Positions 23,218-30,045 of a DNA stretch of 31,428 bases are shown piece by piece. This DNA is from an uncultured Selenomonadales bacterium (GTDB lineage: Bacteria; Bacillota; Negativicutes; Selenomonadales; Selenomonadaceae). How positions within the stretch are numbered: the first letter of the stretch is position 1; each line of letters starts with the position of its first letter. Position numbers and translations under genes: made by a program. The stretch lies in assembly GCA_937915725.1 (NCBI GenBank), contig CALGGV010000221.1, forward strand, positions 1 through 31,428, in the 5' to 3' direction. The notes beneath the pieces were generated by a model, which was given only the letters and a program-made list of their open reading frames with translations, had not been told where the DNA came from and did not search any database.

Positions 23218-23245
23218 TTTACTTAAAAAAAAAACATGGTATAAT
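23218..23245 (+). promoter_or_regulatory. Promoter of the small toxin-like transcript
   Basis: A perfect TATAAT (23240-23245) is preceded by TGG (extended -10), with a TTTACT -35-like hexamer 16 bp upstream (23218-23223). Transcription would begin near 23252. Confidence 0.75.
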
Positions 23246-23251
23246 AGCCGT

Positions 23252-23475
23252 GTTTAATCGGTCGATTGTCGGCTTTCCTCTCAAGAACGAGAGGAGGTAG
23301 TAGCGATGTCGAAGAAAGATATTATTTCGCTGGTCTTACAAGCCGCGACGCTCGCTGTTGCCATTTACGACGTTTTCTTTAAATAGAGCGTTGAAATAAG
23401 CCGCTAACGCGGTTTCCTAAAGATAACCATTTATTGAGGGGGAGCCGACGCTGGAAAGTCGACCACCTTTTTTTT
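23252..23475 (+). ncRNA. Structured ~220-nt transcript with 5'-3' end pairing, type I toxin mRNA-like
   Basis: The two ends can pair: GGTCGA (23260-23265) with TCGACC (23459-23464), and GTCGGCT (23268-23274) with AGCCGAC (23443-23449). A hairpin CCTCTC/GAGAGG (23277-23282/23289-23294) overlaps the ribosome site of the internal ORF. Another, CCGC/GCGG (23401-23412), follows the ORF. The transcript ends in eight Ts (23468-23475). No antisense promoter could be picked out by eye. Confidence 0.6.
23306..23386 (+). CDS. 26-aa hydrophobic peptide, holin-like/type I toxin candidate
   Basis: ATG 23306 to TAG 23386 encodes 26 residues: MSKKDIISLV, then LQAATLAVAIYDVFFK. There is a short basic start, one transmembrane helix (~6-25) and a terminal lysine. 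AGGAGGT lies seven bases before the ATG, a very strong site, and its first bases are held in a hairpin. The size, single helix, strong promoter and 5'-3' paired mRNA are all typical of type I toxin-antitoxin peptides or small holin-like toxins. A leader peptide or small membrane regulator is an alternative. I cannot match it to a named family with certainty. Confidence 0.65.
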   Translation: MSKKDIISLVLQAATLAVAIYDVFFK

Positions 23476-23536
23476 GCAACAAAATTGTAAAACATTTTAG
23501 GATAAATTGCAAGAATTTTTTGGGAGAGAGAGTAAA

Positions 23537-24781
23537 ATGCATTTAAAAATATTGGGGCTGAATTATAAAACCGCTCCGATAGAAATTAGAGAAAAATTTT
23601 CAGTAACAAAAGAATCAATCAAACGCGGGCTTGAAAATCTTGACGAATACGAAGGATTAAATGAGGCGGTTATCCTTTCCACTTGCAACCGTACCGAAAT
23701 TTACGCCGCGACTTCAAATTCTTGTGAAGGCAGTGTCAAAAATTTTTTTAATGATTTAATAGGCGGCAATTTTGAAAATTTTTTGTACGAATATGAAGGC
23801 GAAAATTGCGTACGCCATTTATTTGAAGTTTCGGCAAGTTTGGATTCTTTAATTTTGGGTGAAGGGCAAATTCTTTCGCAAGTTAAAGACGCTTACACTA
23901 CTGCAAAAAATATTGGGGCAACCGGCACGATTTTAAATACACTTTTTCATAGAGCAATAGCCGTCGGTAAAAATGTTCGCACAGAAACTAAAATTGCTTA
24001 TAATTCAGTTTCTGTTAGTTCGGCGGCGGTGGAATTGGCGGCTGAAAAATTGAACGGCTTAAAAGATAAAAATGCATTAATTTTCGGCGCGGGAAAAATG
24101 GCGCAGCTTACCGCACAACATTTAAAATCTCACGGCGTCAAAAAAATTTTTGTTGCAAATCATCACATTGAACGCGCTGAAGAAATGGCTGAAAAAATTG
24201 GCGGGGAGGCTGTAGCGTGGGAAAATGCACTTTTACGCGCAGTTGACGTTGACATTATTATTACTTCGACCGGCGCGCCGCATTATGTTATCAAGCCTTG
24301 GCAAACTCAACAGCTTATGACTCGTCGCGCAGGGCGCGGGATTTTCTTTATTGATATAGCCGTACCGCGCGATGTTGATCCTGAAGTTGGAAAAATCGGC
24401 GGCGTTACACTTTACAATATTGACGATTTAGAGTCGGTTGTAGAATCGCACGTAAAAGCGCGGCAACTTGAGGCTGAAGAAGCGCGAAAAATTATTGAAG
24501 TCGAAGTTGCAGCGATAATGGAACGTTTCAAATATTTAAAATTTCAACCACTAATGGCGGATTTATCTAACCGCGCCGAAAAAATTCGTGAACGTGAACT
24601 AAAAAGAATTTCCGGAAAGTTGCCAAACTTGACAGATGAGGAACGCCGCGCCATTGAGCAAATGACTAAAAAAATTGTGCGAAAACTTTTGCGCCTGCCA
24701 ATGATGAAGTTAAACGCCTCCGCCGGTACAAATGAAGAAAATTTTTATGCGGCGGCTATGCAAGCGTTATTTAGGGAATAA
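23537..24781 (+). CDS. hemA: Glutamyl-tRNA reductase
   Basis: HemA reduces the glutamate of glutamyl-tRNA to glutamate-1-semialdehyde, the first committed step of tetrapyrrole (heme, siroheme, cobalamin) synthesis. From ATG 23537 it has 414 residues. The catalytic cysteine C50 is in ILSTCNRTEIYA, the conserved GEGQILSQVKDAY is at 108-120, the NADPH-binding domain has LIFGAGKMAQ at 181-190, and the C-terminal helical dimerisation domain follows. The open frame extends back to TTG 23507, but GGGAGAGAG precedes ATG 23537 and the family starts there. The final residue and stop lie in heptamer array H6. Tetrapyrrole supply fits the heme-rich NrfHA in the same window. Confidence 0.95.
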   Translation: MHLKILGLNYKTAPIEIREKFSVTKESIKRGLENLDEYEGLNEAVILSTCNRTEIYAATSNSCEGSVKNFFNDLIGGNFENFLYEYEGENCVRHLFEVSASLDSLILGEGQILSQVKDAYTTAKNIGATGTILNTLFHRAIAVGKNVRTETKIAYNSVSVSSAAVELAAEKLNGLKDKNALIFGAGKMAQLTAQHLKSHGVKKIFVANHHIERAEEMAEKIGGEAVAWENALLRAVDVDIIITSTGAPHYVIKPWQTQQLMTRRAGRGIFFIDIAVPRDVDPEVGKIGGVTLYNIDDLESVVESHVKARQLEAEEARKIIEVEVAAIMERFKYLKFQPLMADLSNRAEKIRERELKRISGKLPNLTDEERRAIEQMTKKIVRKLLRLPMMKLNASAGTNEENFYAAAMQALFRE

Positions 24782-24816
24782 GGATTAAGGGCTAAGGAAT
24801 AAGGGCTAAGGATTAT
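24775..24816 (+). repeat. Heptanucleotide array H6 bridging hemA stop and ecfA start
   Basis: Six phased 7-mers: GGAATAA, GGATTAA, GGGCTAA, GGAATAA, GGGCTAA, GGATTAT. The first holds the hemA TAA and the last holds the AT of the next gene's ATG. AAGGG at 24801-24805 is the only Shine-Dalgarno-like sequence at good spacing, so the array appears to supply it. Confidence 0.93.
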
Positions 24817-25627
24817 GGAAATTATAAAAGCGGAAAATCTTAAGCACATTTATAAAACTGCGGCGGGTGAAAAATTAGCACTTGACAATTTAAATTTTTC
24901 GATAAACGACGGCGAATTTGTGGCGATTATTGGCACAAACGGCAGCGGAAAATCTACACTTGCAAAACATTTCAACGCGCTTTTAAAACCTACCACCGGA
25001 AAAATTTTTGTAGCGGGGCTTGATACTTCCGACGAAAAAAATCTTTGGGCAATTCGTGAAAATGTAGGGATGGTTTTTCAAAATCCCGATAACGAAATTG
25101 TAGCGGCGATTGTCGAAGATGATATTGCATTTGGACCGGAAAATTTGGGGATTGAAACTTCAGAAATTCGGCGGCGTGTCGATTTAGCGTTAGAAAATGT
25201 CAATATGACTGCTTACAGAAATTTTTCGCCGAGCAAACTTTCCGGCGGGCAAAAACAAAGAATCGCAATAGCCGGCGCAATAGCAATGCAGACAAAAATT
25301 ATTGTATTCGACGAACCAACGGCAATGCTTGACCCGCAAGGACGCCGTGAAGTTTTAGCAACGATAAAAAAATTGCACGCGCAGGGCTTGACGATAATTT
25401 TAATAACGCACTTTATGGAAGAGGCGGCAACTGCTGACAAAATTTTTGTAATGGAGCAGGGAAAAATTTTAAAAATCGGTACGCCAAAAGAAATTTTTTC
25501 TGATATAAAAGAAATAAAGCGGCTCGGCTTAGATGTACCGGTTGCGGCAGAATTAGCGACGCGCCTAAAACTTCCCGCCGGTATTTTAACCGCTAAAGAT
25601 TTAATTAATGCCCTTTCAGTTAAATAA
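24815..25627 (+). CDS. ecfA: Energy-coupling factor (ECF/CbiO-type) transporter ATP-binding protein
   Basis: This cytoplasmic ABC ATPase of the ECF/CbiO group drives uptake of vitamins or metal ions with a transmembrane EcfT/CbiQ and a substrate-binding S component. It has 270 residues: Walker A GTNGSGKST (40-48), Q-loop VFQNPDNEIVAAIVEDDIAFG (Q89; the PDNEI...EDDIAFG stretch is typical of ECF ATPases), signature LSGGQ (142-146), Walker B IIVFDEP with E167, and the H-loop in LITHFMEEA. Such ATPases usually work as pairs with an adjacent ecfT. Neither partner is in this window, so the substrate cannot be named. The start ATG overlaps array H6. Confidence 0.88.
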   Translation: MEIIKAENLKHIYKTAAGEKLALDNLNFSINDGEFVAIIGTNGSGKSTLAKHFNALLKPTTGKIFVAGLDTSDEKNLWAIRENVGMVFQNPDNEIVAAIVEDDIAFGPENLGIETSEIRRRVDLALENVNMTAYRNFSPSKLSGGQKQRIAIAGAIAMQTKIIVFDEPTAMLDPQGRREVLATIKKLHAQGLTIILITHFMEEAATADKIFVMEQGKILKIGTPKEIFSDIKEIKRLGLDVPVAAELATRLKLPAGILTAKDLINALSVK

Positions 25628-25670
25628 ATTTTGTAATATAATTCACTACAAAAAAAAGTTGGAAATGATT

Positions 25671-26120
25671 ATGCGAAAAATTTTTTTTGTAGTTGGATTT
25701 TTTTTTATGTTAGTAGGAATTTTTGGATTTTCCTACACGTGGAGTCACGATCACCGCAAAACTGAATTTTTGGAAGAATACGCCACGCTTGAATTTAAAT
25801 CTGCGCGCGATGAAAAAGGTTATTTGGAAGGCGCAAATTTAAGTTTGTGGGATTATCGATTTGACAAGGCACAACTTCTGAACAAGGCGATAATTTTTAT
25901 TGACGGAGTCCCGTGGGAACTTGACGCGGCAACTCGTCAAACTCTTTCAAATCGCCAAAACGAAAATAAATTATTTTTGCAATTTCCAAAATCAAGTTTG
26001 CGGGATATGTTGACGGCTAAAGAAATTCGGTTAAAATTCTATTACGATAACGGGCAATCAATCGACTTGCCGCTAAGTAAAAATGAATTAGTCACGTGGC
26101 AACGAAAATTGCGCTGGTAG
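25671..26120 (+). CDS. Membrane-anchored hypothetical protein (149 aa)
   Basis: The protein begins MRKIFFVVGFFFMLVGIFGF, a signal-anchor or uncleaved signal helix (~3-22). A ~125-residue extracytoplasmic domain follows, with predicted strands (KAIIFIDGVPWELDA, KLFLQFPKSSLRDML, EIRLKFYYDNGQSIDLPL). This resembles small periplasmic beta-rich proteins, but I recognise no family. GTTGGAAATGATT precedes ATG 25671; an ATG two codons earlier (25665) is possible, and a longer frame to 25608 would overlap ecfA and has no ribosome site. A TATAAT at 25637-25642 may be a promoter. The ChbG-like gene follows 10 bp later. Confidence 0.72.
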   Translation: MRKIFFVVGFFFMLVGIFGFSYTWSHDHRKTEFLEEYATLEFKSARDEKGYLEGANLSLWDYRFDKAQLLNKAIIFIDGVPWELDAATRQTLSNRQNENKLFLQFPKSSLRDMLTAKEIRLKFYYDNGQSIDLPLSKNELVTWQRKLRW

Positions 26121-26130
26121 GAGGGATTTT

Positions 26131-26979
26131 TTGAAACAATTAATTATCAACGCGGACGATTTTGGAAGGCATAAATCAATAAATTTGGCTGTCGAAAAAG
26201 CATTCAGAAAAGGTTGTCTGCGTTCAACCACAATTATGGCGGGCGGAAAATTTTTTGAACACGCGCTTAAAGTTATTCAACGAAATCCCAATTTAGGCGT
26301 CGGAATTCATTTAACTTTGGCTAATGGTTATCCAATTTTGCCGCCGGAAAAAATTCCTACTTTGGTAACGCCGGAAGGTATCTTTCACGAAAATTACGTT
26401 GAATTTTTAAAATTATACGTCAAAGGGAAAATTAATCGTGAAGAAATTCAAGCTGAACTTGCAGCCCAAATTACAAAAGTACAAAACGCCGGCTTAAACC
26501 TAACACATTTTGACAGCCACCAACATTTGCATCACTTTCCGGGAATTATAGCAATAGCGTTAAAACTTGCAAAGGCGGCAAATATTCCTGCAATGCGCGT
26601 AGCTGACACAAAAATTTTTGACGGCTCAGTAGATAACGTCGGACAACTTATCGGGCGAATTGGTTTAGGGTCCTTGTCAAAATTTGCGGCACGTTCTGCA
26701 CACGCTAAAAATATTTTGACGCCGGATCATTTTTCCGGAATTGTGGCGGGTGAATCTGTCAATGTCAGATTTTTATCAAAAGTGATAAGAAATCTTGAGG
26801 AAGGTACAACTGAAGTAATGTTACACCCCGGCACTAAAAATTCAGTTCTACAAAAATTTTGCGCGTGGGATCATGATTTTGAAGGCGAATTAAATGCAGT
26901 CACTTCATCGAGAATTTTAAAATTAATCAGGGAAAATGAAGTTACTGTTGTAAATTTCAGCGCGTTATCTAAGGGCTAA
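26131..26979 (+). CDS. ChbG/YdjC/HpnK-family carbohydrate deacetylase
   Basis: Members of this family are metal-dependent deacetylases acting on N-acetylated sugars (chitooligosaccharides, or hopanoid/glycolipid N-acetylglucosamine). It has 282 residues with the expected metal ligands: the D9-D10-F-G motif (NADDFG), H60 in GIHLTLANG, and the DSHQHLHHF cluster (128-136). VMLHPGTKN near the C-terminus provides a further conserved histidine. No signal peptide is present, so it is cytoplasmic. The start is TTG 26131 with AGGAGGG six bases upstream. The substrate is unknown; neighbouring sugar-phosphate genes suggest envelope sugars. The last residues (KG) and stop are encoded by array H7. Confidence 0.85.
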   Translation: MKQLIINADDFGRHKSINLAVEKAFRKGCLRSTTIMAGGKFFEHALKVIQRNPNLGVGIHLTLANGYPILPPEKIPTLVTPEGIFHENYVEFLKLYVKGKINREEIQAELAAQITKVQNAGLNLTHFDSHQHLHHFPGIIAIALKLAKAANIPAMRVADTKIFDGSVDNVGQLIGRIGLGSLSKFAARSAHAKNILTPDHFSGIVAGESVNVRFLSKVIRNLEEGTTEVMLHPGTKNSVLQKFCAWDHDFEGELNAVTSSRILKLIRENEVTVVNFSALSKG

Positions 26980-27008
26980 GGATTAAGGGAAAATTCCTAG
27001 TCTTTAAA
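26973..27008 (+). repeat. Heptanucleotide array H7
   Basis: GGGCTAA, GGATTAA and GGGAAAA are followed by a partial inverted arm (TTCCTAGTCTTTAAA). The first unit contains the ChbG-like gene's TAA stop. Confidence 0.82.
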
Positions 27009-27030
27009 TTTCAACAAAGGAGAAATTTTC

Positions 27031-28881
27031 ATGGCAATTTTTAAATTGAAACCGGCTTGCAAAGATTATTTATGGGGAGGACATAGATTAGTTGACGAAT
27101 ACGGCGTAGACTACGACGGCGCAATTTTGGCGGAGGCATGGGAACTTTCGGCGCACCCCGACGGCGCGTCAATTATTGCAAACGGCAAATACGAAGGTAA
27201 AACCCTGCGCGAATATCTTGACATTGAAGGCTTGGAAGTTTTAGGTACGCACTGCCGCCGCTTTCGTGAATTTCCAATTCTTACAAAATTTATCGACGCC
27301 AAAGACAATCTGTCAATTCAAGTACACCCTTCAAACGCCTACGCACTCAAAAACGAGGGGCAATACGGCAAAACTGAAATGTGGTACGTACTTGACGCTG
27401 AAGACGGCGCGTTTTTGTATTACGGCTTTAAACAGGAAATTTCTAAGGAAGAATTTGCACAGCGTATTAAAGAAAATACACTGCTTGAAGTTTTGAACGC
27501 CGTACCCGTAAAAAAAGGCGATGTGCTTTTCATTGAATCGGGAACTTTGCACGCAATAGGCAAGGGGATTTTAATTGCCGAAATTCAGCAAAATTCAAAC
27601 GTAACTTACAGAATTTACGATTACGGCAGAGTCGGCGCGGACGGCAAGAAACGTGATTTACACATTGAAAAAGCATTGGCAGTTACAAACAGAATCCCTA
27701 TCGTTGCAAGTGCTGAAAGTTATCCGCACGTTGCAGACTGCGATTATTTCACTGTCGATAAATTAAATTTGGACGGAAAATTAACTTACCGCGTACAAGG
27801 CAACGTTAATGAAAAATCTTTCCTTAGTATTTTAATTTTGGACGGCGCGGGCGTTATCAGCAGTAAGGGCGAAAAACTTGCTTACAAAAAGGGCGATTCA
27901 TTTTTCTTGCCGGCAAATTCCGGCGATTGGCAGATTGAGGGTACGTGCGACGCGCTTTTAACTACAATTCGTGAAAAAGCTAATCCAATTCGCGTCGGCG
28001 TAAATATCGGCTCTTCAGAAATTCAAATGGGAATTGTCAACGAACAAAATCAGTTGCTGAAAATAAAAAAATATCCAACTAATCCCAAACGCCCTGCAAA
28101 AGAAATTATTGACGAAACGGCGGAAAATATTTTAAAACTTTTGGCAGAAAATAATATTCCGCTTGAACAGTGCGTAGGCGTCGGCGTTGGAGTTCCCGGC
28201 ACAATCGACAGGCGCAAAGGTACGGTTGTTTATTCAAATAATATTCGCTGGGAAGACGTGCAACTTACAAAAACTTTAGGTGAAGTTATCCCTTGCCCCG
28301 TGCGAATTGCAAACGATGCTGACTGCGCGGCGTTAGGTGAGGCTGTAGCGGGCGCGGGCAAAAATTTTTCTGATGTTGTAATGTTTACGCTCGGAAATGG
28401 TGTAGGCGGCGGAATTATTTTGAACGGCGAAATTTTTGAAGGCGGAATAATGGGTGGCAGTGAAGTCGGACACCAAGTAATTAGAGTTCACGGCAGATTG
28501 TGTACTTGCGGGCGCAAAGGCTGCCTTGAGGCTTATGTTTCAGTTCCTGCGCTGTTAAAAGCGGCGGCGCAAGTTGCCGGTAAAGAATTGACGCTGGACG
28601 AAATTTTCAGCCTTGCCAAAAATGAAAACGTCGAAATGATGGAAGTTGTGGAACAATATACTTTAATGCTCGGTCAAGGAATTGTTAATATTGTAAATAT
28701 GTTTCGTCCACAATTAATTTTACTCGGCGGCGCAATGAGTGCTTACGCCAAAGATTTTATTGAGCCGCTTTCTGATATTTTGAAAGAAGATTGTTTCGGC
28801 GGCGTGCATGCTCCAATTCCAAAAATTTCAATAGCTGAACTCGGCAGTAACGCCGGTATGATAGGAGCGGCTAATCTTTGA
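27031..28881 (+). CDS. manA: Fusion: class I mannose-6-phosphate isomerase + ROK-family sugar kinase
   Basis: Residues ~1-315 are a type I ManA (short, Bacillus/Firmicutes form): WGGHRL, zinc ligands in SIQVHP (Q97, H99), E116 in KTEMWYV and H174 in GTLHAIG, with QQNSNVTYRIYDYGR near 186-200. Residues ~320-616 are a ROK kinase: VGVGVPGTID, catalytic D429 in ANDADCAALGE, GNGVGGGII, and the ROK zinc motif with H481 (EVGHQV) and CTCGRKGCLE (C491, C493, C498). The first phosphate loop, normally DxGGT, reads NIGSSE (325-330), so catalytic efficiency is uncertain. The reading frame is continuous with no internal start signal. Likely roles are F6P/M6P isomerisation plus glucose (or mannose) phosphorylation. 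Start ATG has AAAGGAGAA upstream. Confidence 0.93.
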   Translation: MAIFKLKPACKDYLWGGHRLVDEYGVDYDGAILAEAWELSAHPDGASIIANGKYEGKTLREYLDIEGLEVLGTHCRRFREFPILTKFIDAKDNLSIQVHPSNAYALKNEGQYGKTEMWYVLDAEDGAFLYYGFKQEISKEEFAQRIKENTLLEVLNAVPVKKGDVLFIESGTLHAIGKGILIAEIQQNSNVTYRIYDYGRVGADGKKRDLHIEKALAVTNRIPIVASAESYPHVADCDYFTVDKLNLDGKLTYRVQGNVNEKSFLSILILDGAGVISSKGEKLAYKKGDSFFLPANSGDWQIEGTCDALLTTIREKANPIRVGVNIGSSEIQMGIVNEQNQLLKIKKYPTNPKRPAKEIIDETAENILKLLAENNIPLEQCVGVGVGVPGTIDRRKGTVVYSNNIRWEDVQLTKTLGEVIPCPVRIANDADCAALGEAVAGAGKNFSDVVMFTLGNGVGGGIILNGEIFEGGIMGGSEVGHQVIRVHGRLCTCGRKGCLEAYVSVPALLKAAAQVAGKELTLDEIFSLAKNENVEMMEVVEQYTLMLGQGIVNIVNMFRPQLILLGGAMSAYAKDFIEPLSDILKEDCFGGVHAPIPKISIAELGSNAGMIGAANL

Positions 28882-28884
28882 TTA

Positions 28885-28926
28885 GGCAGTAGGCAGTAGG
28901 CAAGAGGCAAAAGGATATAAGTAATG
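28885..28926 (+). repeat. Heptanucleotide array H8 bridging manA-ROK stop and comF start
   Basis: GGCAGTA, GGCAGTA, GGCAAGA, GGCAAAA, GGATATA, AGTAATG in exact phase. The last unit ends in the comF ATG (28924-28926), and AAAAGGA at 28909-28915 serves as its ribosome site. Confidence 0.92.
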
Positions 28927-29616
28927 CTGGAAAATATTTCAAACATTTTAAAATTTGTACAAACGACGCTGATTTATATTGTCTATCCGCCAATTTGCCC
29001 CGTCTGTGAAGAAATTGTTGACGAACGCCACCAGCTCTGTGAATCCTGTGCGAAGAAAATTTTAAAACTCGATACAGAAAAAAATCCCCCCGCGCCAATT
29101 AGCGGCGTCATGAGAATCACAAAGTACAGAAACGGCACAAGACGCCTTTTAAGGGCTTTAAAATTCGACAGTAATATAAATGTATTAGCCGCCCTTCAAA
29201 GTATCCTCTACGGCGTTATTAGCCGCCCTGAAATTGAAAATTTTTTGGCTAATGTAAATTTTGCAACTTTCGTACCGCTCCACGAAAAAAGATTAAAAAA
29301 GCGCGGCTATAACCAAACTGAATTGATTTTCAAAGATTGGCTCCTCGCGCAGAATTTACCGGCTGAAAATTTATTGCTCCGTACAAAAAATACGCCGCAC
29401 CTTTACAGCTACAACCCCGCCGAGCGCAAAGAAATTTTAAAGGGCGCGTTCAGCTTGATTGAAGGCGTTGACATTGCCGGCAAAAATATTTTGATTGTGG
29501 ACGATATTTTTACAACAGGCGCAACTTCGGCGGCTTGTGCCGAAATTTTGAAAAGTGCAGGCGCGGCGAAAATTTTTATGTTAGCGTTTGCATCAGATTT
29601 TGGGGAAGTAGTGTGA
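28924..29616 (+). CDS. comF: ComF-family phosphoribosyltransferase-like competence protein
   Basis: ComF proteins are needed for DNA uptake during natural transformation, probably acting in the cytoplasm with the ComFA helicase and PriA/DprA. This 230-residue protein has an N-terminal zinc-ribbon (C25-x2-C28 ... C39-x2-C42), the conserved VPLHEKRLKKRGYNQTELI (117-135) and the PRPP loop IVDDIFTTGATS (191-202). All are intact. The start ATG lies in array H8. The short N-terminal hydrophobic stretch is typical of the family. No other competence genes are in the window, but the Tad pilus and comF together make DNA uptake worth considering. Confidence 0.92.
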   Translation: MLENISNILKFVQTTLIYIVYPPICPVCEEIVDERHQLCESCAKKILKLDTEKNPPAPISGVMRITKYRNGTRRLLRALKFDSNINVLAALQSILYGVISRPEIENFLANVNFATFVPLHEKRLKKRGYNQTELIFKDWLLAQNLPAENLLLRTKNTPHLYSYNPAERKEILKGAFSLIEGVDIAGKNILIVDDIFTTGATSAACAEILKSAGAAKIFMLAFASDFGEVV

Positions 29617-29671
29617 TAGTTGGATAGTGGTATAGCAAATACTATAGCACTACCTCACTACAACACTACAA
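29613..29671. repeat. Heptamer-like inverted repeat upstream of hypA (GATAGTG/CACTACA type)
   Basis: The left arm is GATAGTT, GGATAGT, GGTATAG; after CAAATA the right arm is CTATAGC, ACTACCT, CACTACA, ACACTAC. TATAG/CTATA and TAGTG/CACTA pair to form a hairpin between comF and hypA. It starts at the comF stop codon. Confidence 0.75.
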
Positions 29672-29695
29672 AGCGACTGAAAGGAGCGAACTACT

Positions 29696-30034
29696 ACGCA
29701 TGAGGCAACACTTGCAGAAAATATTTTAAAAATCGCACAGGACGTAGCCGCCGAAAATCACGCGCAAAAAATTTCGGCAGTAGGTTTAAAATTGGGCGAA
29801 ATGGCGGGCGTTGAAATTGACGCGCTAAATTTTTCTTTCGACGTTCTCAAAAAAAATACAATCGCAGAAAACGCCGCGCTAAAAATTAACCGCGTCCCAA
29901 TTCAAGCGCAATGCAACAAGTGCGGCAAAATTTTTACCGTCGAAAGTTACAATTTTTTTTGCCCTGAATGTGACGGAATTTTAATTTTAAAAAGCGGACG
30001 TGAACTTTTGATTGAGTTTGTGGACTGCGAATAG
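29696..30034 (+). CDS. hypA: Hydrogenase/urease nickel incorporation protein HypA, apparent ACG start
   Basis: HypA delivers nickel to [NiFe]-hydrogenase (and sometimes urease). Reading from ACG 29696 gives 112 residues, the family length, opening (M)HEATLAENILKIAQDVAAEN. His2, the nickel ligand, is therefore present only with this start. The zinc site is CNKCGKIF ... FCPECDG (CX2C-X12-CX2C). AAAGGAGC sits nine bases before ACG, the normal spacing. No ATG, GTG or TTG occurs in frame before TTG 29792, which would remove the first 32 residues. The nearby ATG 29700 is in another frame. Either ACG is used as start, or a base change has hit the start. No hydrogenase gene is in the window. Confidence 0.88.
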   Translation, partial: THEATLAENILKIAQDVAAENHAQKISAVGLKLGEMAGVEIDALNFSFDVLKKNTIAENAALKINRVPIQAQCNKCGKIFTVESYNFFCPECDGILILKSGRELLIEFVDCE

Positions 30035-30045
30035 GAGGAAATTTT

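Noticed and set aside
29700..29730. ATG 29700 as the hypA start
   Set aside because: It is in the wrong frame and reaches a stop within about ten codons, while HypA residues are encoded in the frame of ACG 29696.
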